Below are positions 45,704 through 56,589 of a stretch of 64,000 bases of DNA, in pieces. Numbering within the stretch: position 1 is the stretch's first letter; each line of letters starts with the position of its first letter. Source of the DNA: Adiantum capillus-veneris. Lineage: Eukaryota > Streptophyta > Polypodiopsida > Polypodiales > Pteridaceae. The stretch spans positions 88,590,342 through 88,654,341 of the forward strand of contig CM043953.1 of assembly GCA_014529385.2 (NCBI GenBank). Direction: 5' to 3'. The translations under genes and the position numbers were made by a program. The notes below the pieces were generated by a model, which was given only the letters and a program-made list of their open reading frames with translations, was not told where the DNA came from and searched no databases.

Positions 45704-45953
45704 TGTGCGCTCCTTGCCGCACTGTCGAAGCAAGGGACTTGCCAATACACCGTGTGCGAGCCACAAACGGCTCCAAGCACACAACAAGCCTAAACTAGCA
45801 AGCTCAAGAAAACAAAGGGTGTGTCACTCACCGCTCTACGCTCGCCTTCGTGGTGGATTCCTCGCCGCGATGAAGAAGAAGCTGCAGTCGTGCCGCGCTC
45901 AACCGCTTCGCCGCCGTCGTGCCTTCGTAATGCTCGATCGCACACACACTCTC

Positions 45954-45986
<33 letters not shown>

Positions 45987-46280
45987 AGGAGGTGAAGAAG
46001 AAGAAGATGGAGATGGAGCAAGAGCACTCTTCAATTGCACAAATGAGAGAATGAGTAAAAATTAGGTTTAGTCGGCTTTTATAGGAGCTCACCCCATTCA
46101 CACTTGGGCGCCCATGCTTAACCAACTAATCCCTTGAATGTCCAAGTTAAAGTGCGCCTCTCATCGACGATCACTCTACCTTTCCCTATTGGACCGACAA
46201 GCCCGGTACCTGACTCTACCAAATACATAATACACGTCCATCGTAGGTGATGGGGTGTCCGTGTGCCGTGAGGGTTAACA
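45704..46280 (-). repeat. 5' LTR of the non-autonomous element
   Basis: 577 bp, identical to the 3' LTR apart from six transitions and a 4-bp longer CT run. TATA-like box on the minus strand near 46074-46084. Confidence 0.97.
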
Positions 46281-46450
46281 TGGTTATAGTTTTGCAACTA
46301 TGGTTTGGCAATCATGCTATGGTTATGGCATGGAAATCGTGTTATGGTGAACGTATGGCAAGCATGTTATGTTTATGGTTTTGCAAACATGGTTTGACAA
46401 TCACGTTACGATTATACTTGTAGTTTTCAAATCATGATTTAATTATGGTT
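46281..46450. repeat. TTATGG-based minisatellite, right part
   Basis: Resumes with the target duplication TGGTT and decays into degenerate units such as GTTTTGCAA.CATGGTTTG. Confidence 0.75.
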
Positions 46451-47439
46451 AAAAAATATTCATGTCGTTGTGCCTATGGTCTGAGAGTCGATGTTATGGT
46501 TATGCTTTTTGAAACTTGTCATGTTTAAGCTTATGATTTTTTGGTTTTATTATGCTTACAATTCTGCTAATCTATGCTCACTCGATCTTCAACGTCAAAC
46601 TGTAGGTGGAGTGCGGTTGCTTTTGCACTCTTCCTTTGGACAGAGGGGGATTCTTCGTGGTGTTGCAGTACATGCAACATCAATTCCCATCTCTCTGTGC
46701 AAATTTTTTGTGTGTGCAAGTTTTGACACCGGTATATGTGTCAGTATATCAATCAGAGTCGGCATCAAAACATGCTTTGAAATCGGTGCTGGTATGACCA
46801 TCGGAGTAGGCATCGCTATCAGTATCCCGGGGGAGGTCACCTAATAAAAATGTAACCTATGACGTGAGTTCAACGGTATTTAAAGTTCTTGAAACTTACA
46901 AAAATATATATACGCAAAAGGGCATTATTTTTCAAATTTGAAAAAAACTTACAGATTTTAAAAGAAAAGGGTACATTATATTCTTAACAAAATTCACAGA
47001 TAAGGGGTTTTATAAACATGTCTTGAACGCATATGATATGGTAGTTTTACACATAGTGAACCCCCCGAGTCAGTATCCGCATCGATTTTTGCGCAATGCG
47101 TTGTAGTGAAAAGTTTATTTTGGAAAGAGAATGTAAATTATTTTTTTGTTCACACCATGCTAAGAAGTAGCTCATTAGGAAATTTTGATCAGAATCCTTG
47201 AGCTCAATTGCCAGCTTTAGGAACCTTTTATGCTCGTCATGGGCATTGGCAGCTTACTCTTGACAATGTGAGAGATTGAAAATTAATTTGAGGATGGAAG
47301 GGTCAATGGACAAGTTCAAATTGATGAAGATAATTTCAGGAAAACATTCCACGAATGTGAAGCCTACTGCCTTGCCTCCCTCTCCCCTGTCTCTTCTATA
47401 TTCCTTTGTGCATTCTGGTGATCTAAGCACGCTTGATGC
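46451..47439. other. no recognisable gene
   Basis: AT-rich, with short frames only. Confidence 0.45.
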
Positions 47440-47930
47440 ATGTTGCAGGGAAAGATGCATTGGTACGTAATGTGCCATTTGAAAGGAAGTCATTCTTTTG
47501 CGCAACAAAGGCACAAGCACATGAAGTATACGGGTTTTTTGATTCAGGCGTTAATAGAACAATTATTAAGCGAGGTAGACTTCACCGATGATGAGTGGTT
47601 GAAGTGTTTTGAGGAGGTTCTTAACAGAGGCACCAAAGTGAAATGCAGGGCTCTGAAGGCAGAGTTCTGGCCCAGGTTCTACAAGTTTTTCACATCAATT
47701 TACCGGGAACCTCCAACAATTATGGGAGTGAGGCAACCAAAGCATTTGCCAGGGGGTTCTTGCATGAACAACTGAAGGGGAAAGTGAATTGAGCTTTGTT
47801 TGTTGAGGACATGATTAAGGCTATGGATGCGTCAAAGCTACAGGCAAAGAAGAATAGATGGGAAATTTTCCATGGATCTTTTGTAGCACATAATCCTAGG
47901 CTGCGACGACAGAGTCGACTAAGCAATCAT
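47440..47930 (+). pseudogene. frameshifted unknown protein fragment
   Basis: Protein-like segments appear in successive frames: FERKSFFCATKAQAHEVYGF (47478-47540), then DFTDDEWLKCFEEVLNRG and EFWPRFYKFFTSIYREPP (47580-47720), then FVEDMIKAMDASKLQAKKNR (47798-47860). At least two frameshifts and a TGA at about 47789 separate them. It probably belongs with the next frame. Confidence 0.4.
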
Positions 47931-48004
47931 AGGTAGGGCCTGACCAAGGACTAGAACCTCCATCATTGGGATTACACGATGTGATGAAGGACACATGATT
48001 TAGT

Positions 48005-48745
48005 ATGGATTCTCTTGAAGAATTGGATAGAATGCATGAGGCAGCTCAAGCCAAACATGCTACTGTCATATTGGAAGTCAGTGAAGCTGAAAGAAAGGCA
48101 AAGTCTCTCAAAAAGGCAGATATACATCGAGAGGAAGGTGCACAGTTTGTGGTGAACAGTCTGAGACAACAATTGCAAGTTGTAGACGCCGAGTTGCAAG
48201 AGGCAAAAATGAACCCGAATGCACAAGATGCAGGGAAATTCCAGCCATTGAGGAGCACAGTTGTTGATACATTGATTATCACTATGTCTACAATAGCAGG
48301 GGTACTTGCGGATAATGTGCCTGATGGTGCTAGGTCTGCAGCTTTGGAGCAGATTCGGATTGAGCAAGAAAGGGAAACGTTGTTAAGTGAACAACTGAAG
48401 TTTATCAAAAGCATGAAGGCAAAAAAGAGGCAAGTATTTTGTAGTGTGCCTACCCCCAAATTGCCACCAATTGGTATGGGACCCTCAGATACGCGTAGCA
48501 TTTGTAATTCTTGTGGATTGTTCATGTACGACGAGGATGGTCTTAGCATGTTTGTGCTACCTTGCACTCATGCATACCATATGTATTGTTTTTCTCCTTA
48601 CAGCAAGCAAGGACACTTGCATGGGTATTGTATCCATGCAGACCATCTCACCTGTTGCATGCTCATTTGTGATGGTGGGCTCTGCTTGTTCCCAAAGTTA
48701 TGGAATGGAGTCACAAACTACATCAAGATTAGTGTTGTCAAATAG
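48005..48745 (+). CDS. coiled-coil protein with half of a RING-H2-like finger
   Basis: Open for 246 codons from MDSLEELDRMHEAAQ. Residues about 1-70 and 115-145 are charged and helical (EVSEAERKAKSLKK, IRIEQERETLLSEQ), suggesting coiled coils. From about residue 167 come CNSCG, then LPCTHAYHMYCF. The C-X2-C and C-X-H-X2-H-X2-C spacing fits the first six ligands of a RING-H2 finger. The last Cys pair is not in this frame, and the C-terminus shifts to unrelated sequence. RING fingers commonly act as ubiquitin ligases, but I cannot show that here. Repeat-rich flanks suggest a transposon passenger or pseudogene. Confidence 0.5.
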   Translation: MDSLEELDRMHEAAQAKHATVILEVSEAERKAKSLKKADIHREEGAQFVVNSLRQQLQVVDAELQEAKMNPNAQDAGKFQPLRSTVVDTLIITMSTIAGVLADNVPDGARSAALEQIRIEQERETLLSEQLKFIKSMKAKKRQVFCSVPTPKLPPIGMGPSDTRSICNSCGLFMYDEDGLSMFVLPCTHAYHMYCFSPYSKQGHLHGYCIHADHLTCCMLICDGGLCLFPKLWNGVTNYIKISVVK

Positions 48746-48759
48746 TGCTATCCATTAGG

Positions 48760-49169
48760 AGAAATATGGACCTTGCATGGGCCTTGTAAGGAATCCTAAT
48801 TTTTAGGGATTAAGACTAATGTTGTGTAAGGTTAAGGGGACAAGGGCATTCAAAAAGCTAGGTTTGAGTAGTCTTTTCTAGCCTTTTTTTAGACACATGT
48901 AGGATGTGGACCTAGGAGGTCACCTTCTCTCTCTAGCTTTTTGAAAGTGAAGGGAGTAAAGAGGTGTGGCCACATCAGCAAAAACGTGGGTCACTAAGAG
49001 CCAGAATTTGATTGTTTTTCAAAAAAGTTATTTGTACTTCTTTTTGACTTAAAAATTCCCCCCAACATATATACATATCAAAAAATACTTTTTTGATCTT
49101 TTTTAAAACTTACAAGCACTAAAAGTCCAATTTTTCAACAAAAAAAAGCCCTTCCCTAAAAAAACAACT
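48760..49169. other. no recognisable gene
   Basis: Ordinary AT-rich sequence. Confidence 0.45.
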
Positions 49170-49412
49170 TTGTTCTCTCTTCCTCCTCCCTCCTTTCTCC
49201 CTCTCCTCTGCCTCCCTTCTCTCCACCTCCTCCCCTCTCTCTCCCCCTATCCCCCACTGTCCCCTTCTCTCCTCCCATGTTCCTCCCTCTCTCTCCCTGT
49301 CCCCTTCTCTCGTCCTCCTTCCCTCTCTCCCTCTCCCCCACTGCCCCCTTCTCTCCTCCCATGTTCCTCCATCTCCCTCCCCCCTCTCTCTTTTCATCTT
49401 TTTCTTCCTCAC
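49170..49412. repeat. homopyrimidine tract with internal duplication
   Basis: About 240 bp of almost pure C/T on the plus strand, with repeated TCTCTCCTCCCATGTTCCTCC at two sites about 90 bp apart. Long open frames on both strands here are composition artefacts. Confidence 0.9.
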
Positions 49413-49420
49413 GCAATAGC

Positions 49421-52196
49421 TGCCATGGTGCTCACGGACATCAGAAACCATATGCATACATATTTTCTTGTTCGTGGTGTTTGCACCGAAGGCCACACGT
49501 GAGGGTGAGCAGAGGTCATCCCAAGAACGTCGTACCGTCGATGAGATGAATGTTGATGGTTCTTCAATATCTTGCCAATACCATCACATATTTGAATAAA
49601 AAACCCTTTTGTGCAAGGTAACAATATACTTCTTTCTTTTGGTTGTGTTCTTCTTATCATAGACTTTGAAGTATAAGGTGTTCCCTCTACTTGTTTTGTA
49701 GTGCTTGGCACAAAGGTTGCTTTTGTGCACAAATAGTGAAAGGCTGCAGGTTAGAGAGGCCAAGTGTCACCAGTTTTCCTCGAAAACAGTCTTCTTTATT
49801 ACATCTTGTAGGTAGGTAATCTCATCATAATGTATTAGGATTGTTTATTCTCAGTTAGATGGAAATACTTGCAAATTTGTACAACTTATACTTAACAAGT
49901 GTCTTTATTATACAGCTTGCAAATGTTGAGTTCATACATGTTTTTGTTACTAGGTGACCTCTTACTATGCTAGTTGAGTGGTGTTGTTTGCAAGAATGGC
50001 TCAAGGAACTGGCATAACATGAAGCTTTTACGGTGGCACAAAGCTCTCCTCAGCGGCAATGTGGCTCCCACTACACCAAAAATCATTATGCTAACATGGA
50101 GAGATCCCTAGCAGGACAATGCAACATCTTTTCATCAATAGAACCACACCCTTTCCAAACATGAGGTCACTCCTACCAAAGATATTTTTATGTGATAGGT
50201 CACCCCATACCATGCCATATCATGGAATGGATGTAAGAACTATGACCGCACTACTCCTTGGACGTTGTTCACAAATGTATGTTTATCAAAGTTAATGAGA
50301 AGAAATTTGGACTTTTTTGTTTGTTGATGTGTAAGAGCACTCTCGGTCTATCATATTTTAGATTGTTTGATAAGTTAAATAAGTTTTGTAGTCACTTAAA
50401 GTGTAAATTTGTTTTTGTTTGGTAAGATTGTACATGAGAAGACATGATAAAGTACAAGAGATCTTGACGGAATAAACCTCGATGCCACATCTCTCCTTAA
50501 ACCCTTTGATTTCTATCGTCGTGGGAAGTCCAAGGGAAGTTTATTTTCAAATTTTTAGCAATAACTTTTTTTTGAAAGAAAGTTTTGTTATTTTAAAGTT
50601 TGTACACAATTTAAGAGTTCATTTTGATTATTTTCCTTTAGTTTCAAATTTTGACGGAGGGCACTCCTTGGAAGCCACTTTTGAAGGTGTTAGGGCGGGA
50701 TTTTGGGAAAGTTTTGTATGTACAAAATACAGTCCTTAACACAATAAAAAACATTGGTTCTTTGAGTATTTTTAGATTCCATGGTTTTAATGCTCATTGG
50801 AGCCCGCAGATTAAGAAAAAAGTAAGAAATGTCTGTTTTACATTATTTTTTAAGAAATTGCCAACTTGCACGTTGTTTTTTGGAGAATCCGAACAAGTAT
50901 GATTTTTTTTGCATCACAATGTAGAAGTCTTAAAAAAAAAAAAAAAGTGGCCAAAAGGGCTCGCGAAATGACCATCCGGGACTTTTGGATGGTCATTTTG
51001 CGCGCCCTTGTGGCCACTCTTGTTGAGGGCCGTGAAAGCTTTTACATTGCAAAAATTTGCAAAATTATTGTGTATAAGTATGAGATAAGGCTGTAAGTTC
51101 GATGTACAGAGAGCAAGAGTTCACCCCCATGGGAACAAAAATAGAGCGATTTCCATCTCTGCACATGGTTGCTTGCTCATGTCCTTTGAAAAGAAGTTGA
51201 CTCTGTAAGTAAACAACAGATTATGTGAGCACAAAGGTATAAAGTAGAAAATGATAATCTAATGACAACTATACAAAGAATATATTATAAGAAAAATCTT
51301 TGATGACTCTCCATAGATAACACAACTTACTTGCATTGTGAGACTCAATCACATGCTACACAACCATAGATGGCGCGCCAAAGCCATCAACAAAATATCA
51401 CCACCCAGTGTTATGAGGTATGAAGCCTAAACATTGAAAGCCATAAAGAGGTTTATTCTCTCCAGCATGATAAACTTAAAGATGGAGATGATGTTAACCT
51501 CTGAATGTAAGCTACAAGGGTATTTCTCTTACCATTTTATCTTTATGTTGGAGATAAACCCTTGCAAATCCCACACACTATTCACACCTCCTATTGTTGT
51601 GGTATTCAAGTCATGTGAGCTCATATTTTTGCCATCTTCGGGAATAAAGGTTTCCATGTAGTGTGAGTGAATAAAATTAGAAGGAGTAGAATCTTGTTTC
51701 ATGGTGTAATGGAGGTGAGAGAAGGAAGAGGAGCTAGCTTTGTGTGAAACTATGTGGTGGGCAAGGGGAAGAGATGGGGGAGGAGCTTGCTTAGTTCTAC
51801 AATGGAGGTGGGAGAAAGCTAGCAGAGAGATAGTGTTAGACTATAGGGGGTGCATGTGGTTGTTGCACCAATGGAGAGCTTGGAAAAGAGTTTGTAGAGA
51901 GAGAAAATCACTTTTTAGCTATAGAATAGGTTTGGAAAGACTTTGGAGGGTGGAAAATGATGTTTTGAACTTTTTTGAAACAATTCAATTTTTTGTATTT
52001 TTTATTGCACATTTTTTACTTTTGGAGGTCAAAAATACTTTTTTGACCATGAAATAAGTTTGGGGACCTTTTAAGGAGGGAAAACTTGAAATTTGATTTT
52101 TTTTTAAAAATTGAATTTTTTTTTCATTTGAATTTTTTAGTGTATTTTTAAATCCGGACCAAAAAGTGGGGGAAAAAGGGTCAAAGTGGTCCCTCG
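49421..52196. other. no recognisable gene apart from a hairpin
   Basis: No coherent protein on either strand. The inverted repeat at 50946-51018 is listed separately. Confidence 0.45.
50946..51018. repeat. 73-bp inverted repeat (32-bp arms, 9-bp loop)
   Basis: Left arm AGTGGCCAAAAGGGC plus 17 more bases at 50946-50977; right arm at 50987-51018. The arms differ at three positions, and one of these would be a G-U pair in RNA. Confidence 0.92.

Positions 52197-52232
<36 letters not shown>
52197..52232. repeat. C36 homopolymer
   Basis: An uninterrupted run of 36 C. Confidence 0.95.
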
Positions 52233-52499
52233 TAGCCACCTTCCTTACCTTCTCACTAGGTAAGAGGCCATTAAGAGGTGTCAGCTACTTTGTCCCCCTA
52301 CTTTTTTTAGGGTATAGAGTGTGTCCACCACCCTCTTCCTATTGGTTGGCCTCTAATTAACCTTAATCCCAAAGGGCCCCTAGAGGGTTCATATTTTTCC
52401 TAATGCAAAACAACATTTGAGTCAGGTATGCATTCTATATCTTATTTGATAGGCTAGGAAGATGTATATAACATCAAGGTACCAACATTGTGTTAGTTT

Positions 52500-53200
52500 G
52501 CACTGATAGTGACCATTGTCTTAGTTGTTTTAGTTACAATGGTAGTCTCTAGTGGTACCTTGGTTGCTAAGTAGCTATACTGGCAGCTGGTAGCTATACT
52601 GGCAGATGGTAGCTTGCAGTGGTATCAGCAGTGAGAACCTACTAGGCTACCTAGATTATTGGTAGCTTTCAGATAACTCTTAGATAGCTTGATTGCTAGG
52701 AGTTATAGCTTGGAAGCTACTATTTCTCTTTAGGGAGCTAACATTGATAGCTGCCTCTCACCAAGAGGAATCCTTCCTAGCTTGGGAGCTACCATTTCTC
52801 TATCTGCAAGCACCAAGACAAAGCTTGCATTTCTAGCTACTACCAGTGCTACGGTGGGCTTCAAAGCTATTAGTGCTTACTTGGAATCTCCTAGTTCATG
52901 CTTGGAACCTTGGTGATATATTCGTAGCCACCTATGCTAGCCTGGTAGCTTGGTAACTAGCAACAATAGCTTACTAGGTACCAGTCCTAGCTATCTACCT
53001 GTCAACACTAGATATCTAACTAGCTTCCTATACTAGCTATCTAGCTCCTAACACTAGCTAGCTAGCTGTCAGTACTAGCTAGCTAGGTACCAATGCTACC
53101 AATAGCAACATAGTAGCTTTTAGAGATATTTATAAAGGTAGATGCTACCAGGTTAGGCAACAGTGTCAGCACGGTTGGTGATTAGCAAGGGAATCTTGTT
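52500..53200. repeat. TAGCTA-rich low-complexity region
   Basis: GGTAGCTA, CTAGCTA and TACTAGCTATCTAG-like words recur many times with no fixed period. The word overlaps that of the repeat at 58461-59200. Confidence 0.7.
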
Positions 53201-53987
53201 GGCTACCAGTGCCCAACCATAATTTTACTTTTGTTTAAAAAGTGTCACCCCCCTTGTCAACTTGCAAGGTGTAATGCTTATGAAGTTCAATGATGGTTTT
53301 GTATGGTTTATATGATGGCAGATCCTAATGATGGAAAAAATAACGATTCAATGGATGACAATGCCATGGCCACAGGTTCTAGCATGAAACCGTACCCTTT
53401 GCATACCAATGCGGAAGGCGCTAGTACTTTTTGACATATGGAGGCTGAAATTGAGAAGGAAGATGTGATTTTGGGGGACAATGTGGATATTAATAGCCAA
53501 ATAAAAAAGGACCCTAACAATGTTGAGGATGGTGAGATGGAGGTTGAGAGAGATAACTTGGCATCTACTACGTGCCAATCAAAGAGCAAGGATGTGACTG
53601 GAGGGAGTCCTATGCTATTGGAAACACTGGTGAAATTGCAAAAAAAAAGGGAAGCTGAAAGGTATGTTTACAGTTTTGTTTATTAATGCTAGAGGATGTG
53701 TTAAAAAGTTCATGAGCCTCTCTCAATCCTCTTCTTCTTTTGCAGAACCACCAAAAAGCAGTGTTCTCCAACTTCAAGAAGTGAGGTATATGAAGAGGCG
53801 TCTGCCAATGTTATTGAACAAGTGGGAAGAAAAGGTGCCTGCAAAACCAGAGTCAAAAAAAGACTCTAGCCCTAGCTATTTTTGTATTTTGGCCATAACT
53901 AACTCTACGCTTTTTGGATTTTGCATTTTGCGACTTTGTATCAAAGCTGTTGCCTTAAATATTATGATTACTTTGAGCCAATAATTA

Positions 53988-54012
53988 CCCCCCCCCCCCC
54001 CCCCCCCCCCCC
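53988..54012. repeat. C25 homopolymer in a presumed intron
   Basis: A run of 25 C just upstream of the presumed second splice acceptor. Confidence 0.9.
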
Positions 54013-54109
54013 TCTAATTAGTGTCTATCTTTCTACTGGTGTTTGTATGGTTAGAAGCTGTCTCTATGAATCCCAATGTGGATCGAGTAATTGAAATGGT
54101 AGGAAAGTG

Positions 54110-54600
54110 TGGAGTTGAAGATAAAATGGAAGAATGTGGTGCTGATACTGGTGGCAGCCAATCTGATGGTGACCACCAGGAAGTGAAAGTTGATGATGTG
54201 GAAGATACTGGTGTTGGACGTGGTGGAAACCAATGTAATGTTGACCAAGACCTAGAAGTCAATGATGTGGAAGAATGTGGTGTTGATACTGGTGGAAGCC
54301 AATCTAATGGTGACCAAGAAGTGAAATTTGATGATGTGGAAGATATTGGTGTTGGTATTGGCCCTCGCAACCAATGTAATGTTGACTAGGACCCAAAAGT
54401 CAACAATGTGGAAGACTATGGTGCTGGTACTGGTGGTGGCAACCAATCTAATGGTGACCAAGAAGTGAAGGTTGATGATGTGGAAGATACTGATGCTAGT
54501 ACTGGTGGCAGTCAATGTAATGTTGACCAGGCTCCAGAAATCAATGATATGGAAGAATGTGGTGCTGATACTGGTGGTAGCCAATGTAGTGATGACTAGG
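54110..54600 (+). repeat. coding minisatellite of about 84-90 bp units
   Basis: Repeats encode VDDVEDTGVG, GGNQCNVDQD, VNDVEECGVDTGGSQSNGDQ in alternating order, about five to six half-units. It belongs to the acidic region of the HAD pseudogene. Confidence 0.88.
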
Positions 54601-55342
54601 AAGCTGATGATGAGGTGGACGTAGAGTTTTAGAGAAAGCAGTATCGGATACACCCGGTGGGAGAATCCAAAAAGCTCCCGTTTTGAGTACCATCCAACGC
54701 TATTTCTTGACATAAATGGTGTCTTACTAACATCTGTATGTGAAAAGTTTTACCAACCAATGCCTGCCTACTGGAACCACCTTAATGTTGTCTAGGTGAG
54801 CAAAGGGTTTTACATAGGATTTAAAAAGGATACGCCAGTATTTGTGGAATGGTGCCTCAGTCACTTTGATGTGTATATATGGACTTTCTGTCAATTGCCA
54901 AAGGCTAAAAGAATACTGAGTGTCTGCTTTCCAAAACTCTAGAAGTAGTTTGCTGCTATCCTTGCGCAGGGTTCTTGCACACTAGAGAAAGACTTTGGAG
55001 GACTAGGGGGTAAACCTATGTTCTACAAGAACTTGCAAACATTTTAGAAGGGCAGGCAATGGCTCACTCCTCAGCACATAGTGATGGTGGATGATTCAGA
55101 GTACAAGCTTCTATTTAACACTCCTGGCACGCCATGCATGGTGAAGAAAATGGAAGATCAAAGTGCCTTGGAGATGGAGTTATATCTCTCTGGAATTCTG
55201 CGAGTTTGATTAGAGGGATGGCTTTTTGCTCCTGATCAACCACAATTTGCTAGCACGAACAAATTGCTAAGACAATTTGATAATGAGGATACATATCTAA
55301 CTCGTAAATGGTAGGAGAAGTATCAAGATAAGCCAATCTGAG

Positions 55343-55565
55343 TGCCATGTGGAAGTGAAAAGACATTGTAACTTTGATTTGTGATAGAACATAGCTTTGT
55401 GCCCCCCTCGTATAGTATATTCCATAGTTCATGCAACATGGCAGTGAAAAAACATTGTAATGATTTTTTTTTGTAGAGGAACACTCTGTTTTGCCATACT
55501 TCATGCCATATGGTGGTGAGAAACATTGTAATTTCTTTTCTTTGTGATGGAACACTATGTTTATT
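55343..55565. repeat. three diverged tandem units
   Basis: Units start at 55343, 55432 and 55503 with TGC.A.ATGG, each followed by GTGA.AA.ACATTGTAA. They lie just 3' of the HAD pseudogene. Confidence 0.7.
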
Positions 55566-56589
55566 GATGGAACACATTTTTGTATCCCCTCATAATATAT
55601 GCCTTTTGATATGGAATCGAAGGAATTATACCTTTTTGTACTTTTGTGGCATCTAGACAGTAATCATGTACAGATCTATTGAATTTATTTCTAAAAAAAA
55701 GGAAAGAAACATCTCTATACCACTGTGTAAAAGAGAGCCCTAGAGATGCTAAAAATATAGCCCATCTCTGAGGGTGTACCATACTGAGAAACAAGTGGAT
55801 CATAACATCTCCACTACTATGTCTACCTTCTCAAGGTGGTGTATGGGAGGAGTGCAAAATAAACCACTTGGGTGGACAAAAGTTTCATTGGATCTGGCCT
55901 CTAAAAAAATTGAAAAACAAAGATGATTTGGCCCATCATCTGATAAAAGCATGCATGCGCTCCCCAGCTGCCACCATTGAGGATCCCGAGGGCGACTCCC
56001 ACTGACTATGTAATGTATGTATCTAATCAACCCAAATGTCAGTGAGAATTTACACTCTAGTAGATTGCTATGTACCCTAGATGTGACGACAGCGAGCGTG
56101 CCATATGTTCCAAAGGAAAATGCTAACCACAATGTTGAAAAGCTATAGAGATATTGAGGCATGTCCTATATGCTAGGAGTCCCCCTCTGGTAGCCTATAG
56201 TTATGAGAATAGAGACTGGATTTGATCCATCTTCCTCAAAGAATAGGTAAATCCCTAGTAGTGCATCAACCAAGAAACTCCTGCCGAGATTTTCTAAATT
56301 TCTGCTTGAGGTGTGAGGTAGTGGTTTGGTGTCACTTTACTTTCAACATTCGCTGACTTGTTGCTTCTATTATATGAAATGATATTTAGTACTCATGTGC
56401 ATAAATATTTATGTACAAAGACAATAATGTAGACATCATTGAGAAACTTCAAGAGAGAGATCACTTTTTGGGTCTTTTATGAACAACAAAGTAAATCAGT
56501 GAACCATTACAGAATGTGGGGGAAATCTCTGTGCAAAGTTAAAAGAGCAGCTGAATTAAGGTCATCAAAGCTACACATCATATGGAGTG
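55566..56589. other. no recognisable gene
   Basis: Only short frames. A 120-codon minus-strand frame at 55800-56162 has no recognisable motif. Confidence 0.4.

Larger units (their letters stand above)
37233..46280 (-). mobile_element. non-autonomous LTR retrotransposon with gag and protease only
   Basis: LTRs 37233-37805 and 45704-46280 flank a 7.9-kb interior; the direct repeat TGGTT lies at 37228-37232 and 46281-46285. The minus strand carries a primer-binding site, leader, gag with several zinc knuckles, protease, a tail with W-V/I-P-K motifs, a separate acidic frame and a polypurine tract. No reverse transcriptase, RNase H or integrase motif is present in any frame I read. The LTRs differ by six transitions and one 4-bp CT-repeat indel, so insertion is recent. 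It must have depended on another element's enzymes. Confidence 0.92.
53315..55340 (+). pseudogene. spliced pseudogene: acidic repeats plus FCP1/NIF-type HAD phosphatase
   Basis: Exon 1 starts MADPNDGKNNDSMDDN, has one TGA near 53430, and ends at 53661 with a GTATGT donor; the acceptor TTTTGCAG is at 53738-53745. A second intron probably ends at TATGGTTAG near 54053. The next exon encodes acidic tandem repeats. From about 54683 one frame carries a HAD domain: FLDINGVLL (motif I, second Asp replaced by Asn), VFVEWCLSHFDVYIWT, GKPMFYKNL (conserved Lys) and IVMVDDSEYKLLFNTPGTPC (motif with Asp-Asp). At least seven stops lie between 54600 and 55320, each one transition from Gln, Trp or Arg codons. 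FCP1/NIF enzymes dephosphorylate proteins such as RNA polymerase II tails. This copy is dead. The HAD assignment is firm. Confidence 0.78.

Noticed and set aside
49119-49502. Glu/Arg/Gly-rich and Pro/Ser-rich open frames on opposite strands
   Set aside because: Both come from the homopyrimidine tract and have no complex sequence.
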